From Cymbidium sinense (lineage: Eukaryota; Streptophyta; Magnoliopsida; Asparagales; Orchidaceae): a stretch of DNA of 64,000 bases. The notes beneath the pieces were generated by a model that worked only from the letters and a program-made list of their open reading frames with translations, made no database searches and was not told where the DNA came from. Below, one piece after another: positions 11,319 through 24,179 of the stretch (its first letter is position 1; every line of letters begins with the position of its first letter). Both the position numbers and the translations under genes were made by a program. Location of the stretch: contig CM038222.1 in the NCBI GenBank assembly GCA_021442155.1, positions 57,484,266 to 57,548,265 on the forward strand. Reading direction: 5' to 3'.

Positions 11319-13979
11319 CACCTCTCCCATTAGAACCCTTAGTATGAAGGACTCCCACCTCCCCTTGCTAGGACACCCATTTATTCTTTATGACAGCCAT
11401 GTTTCATGTCTTAGCCAACTAAAATAAGCTACCTAAGATGATTCTCTTCCATTCCAAACCACCGTAAGCCAAATTACACCCATTTGAAGCCAAAAATAAA
11501 AAATGAAGAAGATTTTTGGCCACATTTGAAACAAAAAAATTACACACACCAAAACTCCTCCTCCCACTCTCATATCTATCCCCTAGAGCTCCCAAACTAA
11601 CCAGCAACCCTTTCAACTTCATTTTGGGATGAAAAACACCAAAATCAAATGGATTTTGGTGAGGAAGTGGAAACAATTGGAGAACACATCATTTTGAAGT
11701 GAAGGCGAAGGTCTAGCTCATTCTAAGGCTTCTTCCCCCACTCAAAAGTATGCTTAGATCATCAGCGCCACCGAGAATCATCCCCGGTGAGGTAATCTTC
11801 AAAAACCCATAGCTAGCCTTAGGATTTCTTATCTTTTGAGACAATTTTCATGTGATTTTAGGAATTTTTTCTTAGAAATCCCTCACATTTCTTATTTTAT
11901 ACAATCCTAATATGAAATAAAAGTTTTTCGGTGTGAATCACCATTGAAATGAGCCAATTCAGATGAAATTTGGCTTAGATTTTGCATTTTTCCCTCGGTT
12001 TGCCATTCGGCTAGTCATGATGCACAACAGCTACTAGATCACGCGATTCATGGGATCGGATGGCTCAGATCGCATGTCGATCTTGCATTTCAGTCCGTCA
12101 AATCATGCGAGTCAAATTCATCCGATTCACGATCAGACGGCTCATGTTGGGTGTTGATAGCACTTTTCTGCCTTCGAATCCTATAGATCAGATCTGGACC
12201 ATCTAATCCATGATTGGGCCGGTCCGTCGGTCTTACATGCTTGAGCATCCAATCACACAGTCAGTAGCATGGGTGTGGGTTAAGTGAGAAATTAGGGTAT
12301 TTTATGACTTTAAAAATTATTTAAATCACTTGAAACTTCAAATATTCATAGAAACTAAAATACTTAACAAAAAATTATGATTAATGGCTCATTGGATTTG
12401 TCTTTTCAGGGTAAATCCAATGAATCCAAAATCCTCAAATTTCATTGAATAGTTTGAGCTTAATTTGAGTTTTAGTAAAATAATAAAATTTTATTAATTA
12501 AATAAAAAATACACATCAAATTAAGTTGAAATTTTGAAGGATTGAAACTAAACTTAAAATGTAAATATCATAAAAATTTCAAATCAAAATAGCTACTCCA
12601 TTGAAAGATATTTAATTTTGAAGTTCAAATGATTTATTTTAATAAAATAAATTAACAAACTTAATGAAAATCACTTAAATGAACTAAAACTTTGAAAAAT
12701 CATAATAAATCATAAAAAAAATCATAAAATATCATAGAAAAATTATAAAAATATAGACAAATACTCATTTTAATGATATTTTAGAGATAAATCCATTAAA
12801 ATTAATCTCAATTGATTTTTGAATAGTAATTATGGTTTAATTAAAATTTTAATTAGCTTAATTACTCTTTAATTACTCAAGTATTTAATTCTAAACTTTA
12901 TGAGGTTGATTAATGGGATGACAGCTGCCTCCCATAGTTTTCTTGGGATTTATTGCTTGGTTAATTAGGAAAATTATTATCTTAGCCCTAATTACTCTCT
13001 TAATTAATTAAGTGATTAATTAACATTCTAAACAGAAAGGAAACCATTAACTAAACTTGCTAATCATCGTATAGTAGTGAATGAACATGGGGAATGAGGT
13101 CGGGACCCCTTTCCCGATCTTTTCCCTAAGTTCATTTCACTTGACTTGAAACTAATTAATTTGGGACTAATTGATGGTTTGATTCATTAATTAAAAATGG
13201 CTTAATTAACCAAATTAAAATCATAATCATTCCAGATCTCATCTAATTAAGTTTCTTGGGTAGACTCTTAGGTGTTAATAACTTAAGAGAATCTTAAGGA
13301 AATTATAATTAGCCCATATATGTGGAGAATTATAAGAGTACTTAATTAAACCCTTTAGTTTAATTAACCAATAATTATGTGCCAAATTGCATTAGGCCCT
13401 TTTATTTTCATAGGATCATTATTGATTTTATTTCCAAAGCATGTGCATATCATGTTGGCTCATAATTACTTGGATAATTATGCTAAGGTGGTATAGGAAA
13501 GGGGTAATTAATTTCTTTTCATTGAACCAAATCGATTAACCAATATGGAAATGGGTTAGGAGCTACAAATGATTGAATCTCCTCTTTTCTCTAAATCAAA
13601 TGAAACATCTAGAAATAACTTAATAAGAAACTTTAGTTTATTTTAAATAAACTTGTTTAATGTGATTGTCCTTAGGAATTAGTTAGATTGAATGAGATTG
13701 TATGCTTGTGTTTCTTTACTTCTTTCTAATTATATTAAAATGTTGTATGCCACTTGTAGTCATGCATTCATTCCTTTCAATAATTAATTAACTAAAAATT
13801 TATTTTCTTTATGTCAAATTTTCATGTGTTGACTTAATTAAAAATATGTGTGGCTATTATCACTACTAAATCTCAAACATATTTTAAAAAGCTTCTTAAT
13901 GTATAATAATATGTGTTGTGACTTTAGTTATATATATATAGGAAGTGCATGTGAATATGAACTTAGTGTATGAAGTGAA

Positions 13980-14630
13980 GTTGCTTTCTTATATTCATAT
14001 GTTGATTTGCATAAGAATATTAGCAAGTATATTAGTCTGGACATACATCCTGATTTAACGACTTTAAAAGGAGGTTCCTACCTCACTCCCTTGGTGTTGA
14101 ACAATGGTGACATACTTGCTTGATTTCATTCTTATGCATCTTTGACATTAGAATTTTGATAAAGCTTTAATTCATTTACACAAATAAATCAATTAAATTG
14201 AATCCAACTTTTGTGTAGTTTTCATTTCTATAGTTTCTTGCACATTCACATATATATAAGAATAGTGGGTATATTAGCCTGGACATCCTAGGGATGGATG
14301 GCTTTAAGTAGCCCTAAGGAGGTTCCTACCTCACTCCCTTCGTGTGAAACAATGGCATCGTACCTGCTTAAAATTCTTATATATGGATGAAAACCATAAT
14401 TTAATCAAATCAATTCTAGTTTTGCATGATTCCCATTCTTATAGTTGCTTATACATCCTTATGTATTTGAGGATAGCGGGTATATTAGTCTGGATATCTA
14501 GGGACGAACAACTTTAAGTAGCCTTAAGGAGATTCCTACCTCACTCCCATAGTGCAAAATAATGGCGACGTACTTGCTTTAAACTTTTATACATCTGAGT
14601 GTGCATTTAACTAATGAATAAGATTCTCCC
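13980..14630 (+). repeat. Tandem triplication of a 'TATATTAGTCTGG' module in the A LTR
   Basis: TATATTAG(T/C)CTGG begins at 14028, 14270 and 14481, each followed by 'taagtagcc(c/t)taa' and 'cctacctcactccc'. The repeats are about 210-240 bp apart. The minus-strand A LTR has two copies (near 38200 and 38470), and B and C LTRs have one (for example 6300, 18740, 31010, 51970). This module expanded in subfamily A. Confidence 0.8.
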
Positions 14631-17600
14631 CCTTTTTCTAAAAAAAAGACATGCATTCATACTTTGTTCAAGTGGTTGAATTGATTAATCATATAATTTG
14701 AAGTTCTTTCCTTATGCTTTTGTACAAGAATTTAGATAGATCTTTAAAATAATATGACAAAATAATTCAACCAAATGAAACATTAATTCCAAATGCATTT
14801 GCTTTCTTTCATCATTCAAGTATGCTAAGACATAAATTGCATGTATAGGTATATTTAGGACTTAACCATATGCATGTTAAATATGATGGAAAGAAATAAG
14901 CAAACATGTGTCATGTGATGATAGTTCATTTCAATTAATCTTGAGATGCCTTTTTTTGAATGAGTTTATTTAAAGTGAATCTAAACCTAGGATTATTCAA
15001 GACATATAATAAGCTATTCACCAAAGAGAATTTCTAATTAATTAGCATTAGAATTGACTTAGGGTAGGGATAAAAGAGAGAGATCCTCTCTTTTCTTCTC
15101 TTTATAGCACTTAGTTATTTTGTGTAGGCCATATAAAACAAAATAAGTCACAAATTAAAACTTTATAAATCAACTAAACAACTTAAAGTGAAACCACCCT
15201 TTAAATTGAATTTTTCTACACTTAGGAAATTATAACTCTAAAGCCTAGTTAGGACATACCATACAAGCCTTAATACACACACATTAGATTAAGTCCACTT
15301 CTATCTTTAGGTTTGGACAATGCATGGTTTGATGTATGATTTATTTTATGATGTAATATTTTAGACTGGATGCTAGGGTGTATATTTTATAGACTTGATG
15401 TTAGGCTGTTATTAGCCTAATCATATTTTCTGTAGGGGATTATGCTTAAGAGGCCGTTGAAAAATAAATATAAATGCTCTCTCTCTTTATAGGTTGCTTA
15501 AGCCCCTAAGCATAATCTAAGTTAGGATAGGTGGGAATGGTTACTCATGTGTAGGGTGCTAAGCCCAAATTATAAATATAATTTCTTGGGTGGAATGTAT
15601 GTTTAGCTAACCCTTATTTTACAAGTGTACTTAGATTTATCTTACCATTTCAATGTAATTTTGAAATTAGGAATTACGATTAGTTTTATTGTAGAATTAG
15701 GATGAGCATTGGTTAGAAAGACTATGTCTTGTGTGCCATGTGATGCCTTGAAGTGAGCCAAATCAATGAAGCAAAGAGGAGGAAAGAAGACATGTAGCTT
15801 TGAAGAAGATGATGACCTCATAGCATGTATTCATTCTTAATTGTAATTATTCTTTTGTAATCCGGGTTTGTTAGTTTAAAATTTTTATAGGAGTCACCTT
15901 TCAAATCAGTGGTGAGAAAAGAAAGAGGCAAGACTATATAAATTCATCTTTTTAGGATGCCACACATATCTGCAAATGTACTTATTCAGGTAATCGAGTA
16001 CGTCATCAATGAATAGTGCACTATCTAGAAAGACAGAAATAACTACCCTTTAATGGACTTAATCACCTCAATATAGACTCCTAAGGACGATGAGTCTGCA
16101 TATATACTAAAGATTCTTCCCCTACTTTATATGGAAAAGTAAAGCAGGGTTTATTTTAAATCAATTTCATTAAGTTTCCTACAGGGGCAAGCCCTCATAG
16201 TTAATTACATCCCAAGGAATGGGGATTCCTTAAGAAAACTCTCGATTAAGGCAAATGATTATTGTCTTTGAAGATTTTAATCGGAAAGGACTATCAATCA
16301 ATTGGTTCATTTTTAAAGATCTAACTGGATTGATCAAAGAGAGGGAGTTATTATCGAAGCCAAAATGGAAGATAAGTAGGAGATGCCCACGATGCAAGGA
16401 AATCTAGCGAGCTTCTCAAACTATCCTATAGTTAGACTTTACATTTTTTAATTTGATTTAGTTTGTTTGAATTATATCTTTCATTAGAAATTTAGGACTT
16501 ATGATTCCTTAACACAAGATTAAGGAAATACCTAAGAGGTCAGGAATTAAGCTTAGGACCCACAGTGGGGAGAAGCAACCTCAGAACCTAAATCTAGGGA
16601 GCTTTGGTGAGGGCTGAAAGCACAACCTAAATCTATGGCAAAAATGGGTATTTGGTTTGCCTCCACAAGAGAGGACAAACCACCCGATAGCTTAGACTTA
16701 CAATCTCCTGGGGGTGGCCACCAACTAACTCCTCCTACGATTTTAAATACATGTAAGCAAATCTTTATGCTTATGCAAGATACTTAGACTATTATTTATT
16801 TAAAAAGATACTAAGTCCTTAAACTCACTCCCTAAAGAGACTAGATCATGTAAAGGTTATGCTTCAAATGACCTAAATCTAATGCAACTTAAATTTTATT
16901 TTATTTTCATTTTTAAACAATTATTTTTGACTCAGGCTAATAGGATTCATATGCCTAATGCATAAGAAATAGAGTTATTGGCCAAAATCAGCGAGAAGGG
17001 AGGAGGTGAATTTCCACCATGGCTCTCAAAGGTCAAGCCAAGTTTCTCTGGCAAAGATGGAAGCCCTCCAACCAAGAGTGAAATATGATACATTTGTGCA
17101 TAATATTGCAAAAGAAATACTCATCTGGCTAAGGGGTAGCTAATTCTTTTATCTTGATATTAAACCTAAGCTTTTGGTGAGGTTATGAATTCTTTATTTT
17201 TAATTTGAGTTAATAAATTTAGTAAAAGAATTATTTTTTCTTAAAGAGCCTAATCCACATCCAAGCCATACATAAAGTAAGGAAGAAACTAGGAAAATAT
17301 GCCACTTAATGCAAAAGCTAAACAAATCATCAATCAATTTATATAGCTAATCGCTAGAAGAATAAAAGGCCGTTGTGGTCTGGCACCATAGCATAAACCC
17401 AAAAAATATCAAATTGGGCAGCCGAGCTCTACCTTTATACAACTAGGATTACAAATGAATTAAATTACAATTAAGCAAGGAATTCATTGTTATAGGGGTC
17501 TTCAAGCTTCATTTCTTCTTTCTTCTTCTTTTCTTCTTTCTTCTTTGGTTCCTTCTTTTGGATGGTTGGAAGGTAGATGCTCCAAGAATTCACATGGTGT

Positions 17601-20600
17601 ATAAGATAGAATCTTATGACCAATGCTCATGATAATCCCCATATCAATCATTCAAAAAAAAAATCCTAATTGCACAAATTTACATGAAAAGGAAAAGAAT
17701 GAAAAATCTAATTACACCTGCAAAATAGAGATTAACTAAAATAAATCACACAAATCCTAAGCATATATATTGGACTTATCACCCCACACATGGGTGGCTA
17801 AGTCCACTTGGCCTATTGGATTATGCATGGGGTATAAAGCACCTGCAAGCAAAAGCATTTATATTTTTATTTATGATAGCGCCCCTTAAGCACAATCCCC
17901 TGCAGAAAATAATGATTAGGCTAAGAGCATCATACCATTCATTCTTTGAGCATACACCCTAACATCCAGTCTAACATATATATCATAAAACAAAACAAGA
18001 CATCAAACCATGCACCGCCCTAACCTAAAGCTAGACGTGATGATTTAGGCTAATGTGTGTGCTTTGAAGGCTTGTGTGGTATGCTTAGCTATGGCTTTAG
18101 GTTCAAATTTTCTAAGTGTGAGAACATGTTTAACTTGGAGGAGGGTTTCATTTAAGTTGTTTAATTATTTTAGGTTGATTTTATTTCATGTTTTGATTTG
18201 GTTCAAATGGATCCTACAATTAATTACTAAGTTATGAAGAGAGGGAAAGAGAAGCAAACTTCTCTTTCCTTCCCTAACCTAAGTAATTTCTAAAGTAGAT
18301 TCACATTTTAGTTTTGTTTAGTGAATGTTTTGATTAAGTCTTTTAATTAATCCTAAGTTTTGATTAACTCTAAATAAACCTATTCAAAAAGAAAGATATT
18401 TTAAGATTAAATAAAATGAATTAAATCCACAGAACACACCTGACTTCATTTCTTTCCTAACATGTATAATATGCATATGAATGGATCCTAAGCATATCTG
18501 TACATACAAATAAGAATATTTAACATACTTTATGATGCATGCTAAGTATTCCATTTAAGTAAATTTAGAAGATTAAGATGCATGATTTTCTTTAAGTAGA
18601 AATGGGTTTCTTTATCCAATTTTTCACTTACACACATGAAAGTAAGAAAGGCATAAGTGAGTACATCACCATTGTTAACCAGAGGTGTAAGGTACAAGAC
18701 CTACTTAGAGCTACTTAAAGTCTCGCAACCTCAGGGTTGTCCAGACTAATATACCACTTTCCTTAAATATAAACATATGTTTAAAAGATATGAAATGGAA
18801 AAGAAGAATGCAAAAGTTGTATTAATTGATTCATTTTATTTATGCAATTTATGTGTGCAAGTATAGGTAACCCTTCCTAGGTGATAGCATAGGAATGAAT
18901 AGGATATGAAATTAGATAAGTGTTAGGTTCTTTTCAAATGAACCATACATCTTACCAATTCCTATTCAAAACTATACCAACATAAAAGAGAAGGGAAACC
19001 TATACTAAACACACCCTTATATCTTATTCACATGCAAGCTTATAATTAAAATGTAAGTCGCACACATTCAGATTTGATAAGTGATTTATATATTTTGAAA
19101 ATAATTTGAATTTAGTAGTGATAATAGCCACTCATATTTCTACTTTAGGCAACACATGCAAATTTGACATACAGTAAACAATTTCATTTTTAAACTTGAA
19201 TTTTAAAAGAAATATGAATGCATGAAACCACATGACATACAAATTTAACATGTTGGGGAAAGACTCAAAGAAATGAAAGCATATGAACAAATTCACTTTA
19301 ATTAAATCCTAAAGACATTCTTATGGAATAAGAAAGTTTAAAATAAATCAAAGTGTATTCAATGTCATTTTTATTTAGTTTTAAGTTTGATTTAATTTTG
19401 AAAATGTGAGTTAATTTTGTTGTTCCGAACCCATTCCCACATGTGTTTGATATTTTTGTTTAATTTTTAGATGATTATATTCATTTTTATGTATTAATTA
19501 GGTTAGGGTGTGAATTAAGCAAGCTAATTAACCCTTACCTACACCATTTAACATAGTTAACCAAGTAATCATGAGCCAATGAGATGACATAAAAAATTCA
19601 TAAGGAATTTAAACTTGCAATGCACCTAAAAAGAAAAAGGCCTAATGCAATTTGGCTCATGATTAATGGTGAATTAAGCTAAGGGGTTTAGCTTAAGTAA
19701 TTTCAAAACACCCCTTCATACATATGAATTGGGTTTTGATTTTCTTAATTGAACTTAGGCTATTAAACACCTAAGCATCTACCCAAAGTAGATTAATTTA
19801 TTCATGAAAGTTTTTTAGAATTTTTAGAAATTAATTAATGGGATAATTAATGGATTAACCCTTAATTAAGAGAGGATTAAGAAAAAAAGGGGGTTTAGGG
19901 AATAGCTTAGGGGAAATAACCCAAAATTATTCACTAAACCTCCTATCCACTGAATATGAGCTTAATCAACTCTAATCATAGATTAAAACCACTAATTACA
20001 CCTTAATTATATTTAATTACATAAGGAGGGTAATTAGAAAACACATTTGCAATTCCCCTAATTAGGCCTTCAATAAATCCCAAGAAAACTAGTGGAGGTA
20101 GAGTTCATCCCCTAAAATATACCTAAGAAGTTTGGGATTAATCAGAGGCTTAATTAAGAGATAATTAGCCAAATGAAATTTCAATAAAACCCAAAAGCAG
20201 AGAAAATAATAATTCAAAATCTATTGAAATTATTTTTAAAATATTCTAGGTTAACTTATATTTCCATTGGATTTTACCTTATATATTTTTGAATTTTATT
20301 GAAAGAGATATGATTTTTAGAACATCAAGAGATTAATTAGAATTAATTAAGAGTCCTAACTACCCCTCCACATACACGGCGGCGAGGTGCTTTACATGCA
20401 TCAAGCTTACTTAAACATCACATCCAAAAGGTGGTGCAGCGGTGGGATGCGCTTTGATCTATGTCATCTGATCAAAGATCAGACTGTCAGAGATCTCCTT
20501 GCAGTTTTAAAAAGGATAAATGAATTTCTAAATGTGGGAATAATCTTGGTCATCCATCCAAAATGCGTGGATGGATAGCCAAGATCTCCCTAGTTCTTCC

Positions 20601-21049
20601 CTTAGGCTCAACAGAGATCGTCCATGATCTAGGGGAAGATTCGAGTTCGATTGAGCTCGGATTGAAACAAAACTTTACTCACACATCTAAAGCCAATAAG
20701 GAACACATCCAATTGTGAAATTTCCATGACTTGAAAGTTCCTTTCACAAAAGACCAACACCACCTATGCTAGATGGTCAAAAAATTCCATACCTCATCGG
20801 AGGTGATCACCGATGCTCGAGATCAATGTGGTGGCTTCGTCTAGTGGAGATGAAGCCCTGTTGAAATTCTTAGGCCTTGGGGTTGAGTGGATTGTTCTAT
20901 AGACCAACACCACTTCAAGTCTCTATCGACTTTGATCCAATTGCTGCTCTCCTTGCAGTGGGAACTCAAATGGATGCTTGAGTGTGCTTGGATTGGTCCT
21001 TAGAGGAAGTGTGCAAGAGGAATTCAAGTGGTTTTTAGTATGGAGAAAG

Positions 21050-21255
21050 TTGGAAGTTCAAGTGAGCTCCCCTATTTTCCAATGGATAAAATCATGAAAT
21101 CTCCAATTCAAATCCCTCTTAGAATGCTTAGGAAGGCTCTCTGATCTTTAAGTTGGAAGTTCAAGTGAGCTCCCCTATTTTCCAATGGAGAAAATTGAGA
21201 AATCTCCAATTTAAATCCGTCTTAGAATGCTTAGGAAGGCTCTCTGATCTTTCCT
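21050..21255. repeat. Tandem duplication, 2 x 103 bp, inside LTR B2
   Basis: Two copies beginning TTGGAAGTTCAAGTGAGCTC start at 21050 and 21153 and both end 'ggctctctgatctt'. They differ at a handful of bases. LTR B3 has one copy at this place. Confidence 0.88.
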
Positions 21256-21479
21256 AACACTCTCAATGGCTTGATCGAATTGAGGAATGATGAATTTGAA
21301 TTGAATTAGGAGGAGTATATCTCCCCTTTGAAGGATCGGATGGCCACAAGCTTCTTTGCCTTTTTGATCCAATTAACCATAATGGGAAGGTTGTTTGATC
21401 CATTTTAAGTAGGCACATGGTCGATTTGAGGCCTTGTGTGGATTGCCAACCTCCCATGTGCCTCAAATTGGGTGGAGAA

Positions 21480-22640
21480 GGGATTTGGAATGAGCCAATT
21501 TGACCCATGTGGCCGGGTTTGGCCTTGGGTCCATTTGGGCTGACCCAAACCCATTGGGTTGGGTGCACCACTCTTCATTAGGTCCCCTTGAGCTATTAAG
21601 AAGGCATCAAATGGTAATGAAGAGGGGTATGACTAAATTACCCATAGATTAGGCCAAAATTTATTTTATGACCTAGGGGTAGAATGGTTATTTTGTTGAT
21701 TTTTCAATTTGGATATGTTGGGTATGTGGAGAGACTAGGTTTGGCCAAGTTTCATGAGATTTAGAATTCATTTGATAAGGTTTGGCACATGTTGACCCAT
21801 GTTGACCCATTTAGGTCAAAATGAGTCAACTTGGGTCAAGTTGACCAATTGGTCAAATTGGGTCAAGTTCATATGACCATTTGAGATGTTTTGGTGGCTT
21901 TGGTTTGAATTTGGCTCAGATGACTTCATTTATGTCAAATGAGTCAAGTTTACCTATTTAACCCATCTGACATATTTGAGGTAAGTCAAGGGTAGTTTAG
22001 GTTTGGTTAGTTATATGGAGTGGGTTGGTATCTTTATTTCCAATCAATTTTGGCTATGTTCAAATTTGGCTCAACATGACCCCTTTAGGTCAAGTTGGGT
22101 CTAAGGTCAATTGAGCTAGGTTAGGTCTAGTTGGCCAATTGAGGCTTTGGTCAAGTTCAACAAGTGATTTGGAATGAACTTGACCCACTAGTTTGAATCA
22201 ATTTGACCTAGATCAAGTTTTGACATATTTTGACGTTTTATGTCAAGTTGGGCCAACTTGGGTCAAGTGGCCAATTGGGCTAGGTTAGGCTCAAATGTTG
22301 ACTTGGTCAAGTTCAAACATATGTCAAGAATGAACTTAGATCAATGGTTTCAATCTATTTGGCTTATGGTAGAATTTGGCTATGTTAGGTTTCATTTTGG
22401 GCTAAGTGTTGACTTGGCCAACCCTTAGGTTCGACTTGGTTTGACCCAATTTGGTTGATTGATCATCCCATGATGATTTTTGATCATGATGAGAGGCATA
22501 GGTGAGTTTAGTTCAATCCAATTTAGTTAGGATTAAAATTTGGCTCATAAGTGTACTTTAGGTTACTTTGGGTCAAGTGAGCCAAAGTGGGTCAAATGGC
22601 TTGGTCAAAGCTTGATTTGAGTTTGATTGAACTTGTATAT
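21480..22640. promoter_or_regulatory. W-box-like array in LTR B2
   Basis: TTGACC/GGTCAA motifs recur throughout, matching the array in B1 in reverse orientation. It includes a perfect 16-bp palindrome, TTGACCAATTGGTCAA, at 21841-21856. Confidence 0.55.
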
Positions 22641-22948
22641 GGACTTATGATTGAAATATAAATCCAATTTCAAGTGGTTTGAAGTCAAATGGGTTTTTGA
22701 TCCTTTTGATAATTTCATATTCAAAGGGCAAACATGAAAGGATTTAGGGTTTGATTTTTGACTTGGGTTTTGATTGAGTGATTGAAGTTTGGATTTAGAT
22801 ATGAATTCATGATTATAGGGTTGATTGAATCATGAAGGAAAATCAAGAGTTTGGCTTGATTTGAAATTGATTTGGCTAAGTTCAAGATTTTGACTTGAAA
22901 GGCTTAGGTTGAATTTTGAGTGGATTTGAGTTTGATTTTTAGAATTGC

Positions 22949-23450
22949 TCGACTTAGCTCCTAGATCAAGTGTGCAAGAGGAATTGCAAGGAGATCAAGT
23001 GCAGAGTAATTTGGGAATTGAGGTGAGCTCCCTTATTTTGCACTGTGATGATATTTATTTGATAGAAGTAGGATCTTCAATGTAATGTTTGTTTCCCTTC
23101 TCTTTAAGTATTGCTGGTAGCTATTATGTTGAAGTCCGATTAGTATGCATTTGTGATGATATTTATTTGATAGAATTAGGATCTTCAATGTAATGTTTGT
23201 TGTCCTTTGTTTTAGAGTTGATGGTAGCTATTATGTGATGATTAATTTTTATCTGAGTCAAATTTAAAATTGAAACTCCAAACTCCGAAAATTTTATAAG
23301 CCCTTTAAATTTCCTTTAATGGACTTAGCCTAAATCATAATCAAATCCCTTCAAATTCTTGAAATTTTCTCATGATCAATTTATATTCTCATTTATATTC
23401 ACATATATAACTGAAACATAAATTTAAACAATCAAGTCCTAAGTCAGAAT
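22949..23450. repeat. Scrambled insert unique to LTR B2
   Basis: The segment interrupts the normal LTR order seen in B3 (34970-34995). First comes an ectopic copy of LTR text otherwise found at 21010-21070. Then come two about 108-bp tandem copies ('gatgatatttatttgatag...', from about 23045 and 23153) that match nothing else in the window. Last is an inverted piece of the AT-rich module (23262-23425) that faces its normal copy at 23450-23522, making a potential foldback with arms of about 60 bp. The source of the 108-bp repeat is unknown. Confidence 0.7.
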
Positions 23451-24179
23451 TTGATTTATATTTATATTTCATTTATATATGTGAATATAAATGAGAATAT
23501 AAATAAATTTTGAGAAAATCCCATGAGTTTGAATTGATTATGATCATGATTTAGACTAAGTCCATTAATGGAAAATTAAGGACTTAAGAAGGTTTTAAAT
23601 TGGGAATTTAATTTTTTTTTGATTTGATTTGATTGATTTGTATTTATATTTCATTTATATATGTGAATATAAATGATAATATAAATGAGTTTTGAGAAAA
23701 TCCCATGAGTTTAAATTTGTTTAGAGTTGATTTTGGTTAAGTCCATGAAGGAGAACTTAAAGGACTTAGAATTTCATGAGATTTAGAATTTTTGGGAGAA
23801 TTTTAGAATGAAAAGGACTTGAAGATTTGAACTTAGGAATTTTGATAGATTTTGATCATGGGTTTCAATCATAAATTTCAATAATGGATTTCAATCATAT
23901 GTAGTTGATTTGAGTTTGGATAAAATCAATTAAGATTGATTTGGAGTTTGACTTGAATAAAGGAAAGTGAGGAATGGTTCAAGCTAAGGGTAGGCAATTT
24001 TCCTAACACCATTAAGGCATGACCTATTTCTATGGCTAACTCTTCCAAGTTTCTAGGGCTAGGTTGAGTATCCACCTAATCACTGGATGTGTCTTAAGAC
24101 TAAGGAACTCTTAAAGCCTAAGAAAAGTCATATGTCTAATATGGAGGGTTGAGAGCTCATTCTTAAAATGAGGTCAACA

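Larger units (their letters stand above)
9646..15868 (+). mobile_element. Plus-strand A LTR, first part (interrupted)
   Basis: The start is degenerate (TTTTGATCTCACTTTTGGAG for TGTTGACCTCA...). Subfamily A is recognised by 'cctcatcatagatctag' near the start, shared with the minus-strand A LTR ending at 43510. This part runs to the B2 insertion at 15868 and resumes at 24180; the two parts total about 7.7 kb. Internal sequence with an antisense ORF lies just upstream, so this is probably a 3' LTR of a plus-strand element whose 5' half is outside the window. Confidence 0.85.
15869..24179 (-). mobile_element. Complete solo LTR, subfamily B, minus orientation (B2)
   Basis: This 8,311-bp LTR has been inserted in the plus-strand A LTR. 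Its right edge is ...GAGGTCAACA; its left edge TGTTAG... is diverged from TGTGGT. The flanks GGGTT (15864-15868) and TGGTT (24180-24184) form a 5-bp duplication with one mismatch, and joining them restores the A sequence 'ccgggttgtacaagg'. No PBS or internal DNA adjoins it. It is about 0.6 kb longer than B1, because of a 103-bp tandem duplication (21050-21255) and a scrambled insert (22949-23450). Confidence 0.88.

Noticed and set aside
11106..11676. Two minus-strand ORFs of 74 and 85 codons
   Set aside because: They lie inside the A LTR, are not conserved as frames in the other A LTR, and show no recognisable motif.
18055..18237. ORF of 60 codons with hydrophobic stretch
   Set aside because: It is LTR sequence; matching places in B1 and B3 carry stops and shifts.
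21263..21571. ORF of 102 codons on the minus strand
   Set aside because: It overlaps the TTGACC-rich and palindrome region of LTR B2; the frame is broken in B1 and B3 and the composition follows the repeats.
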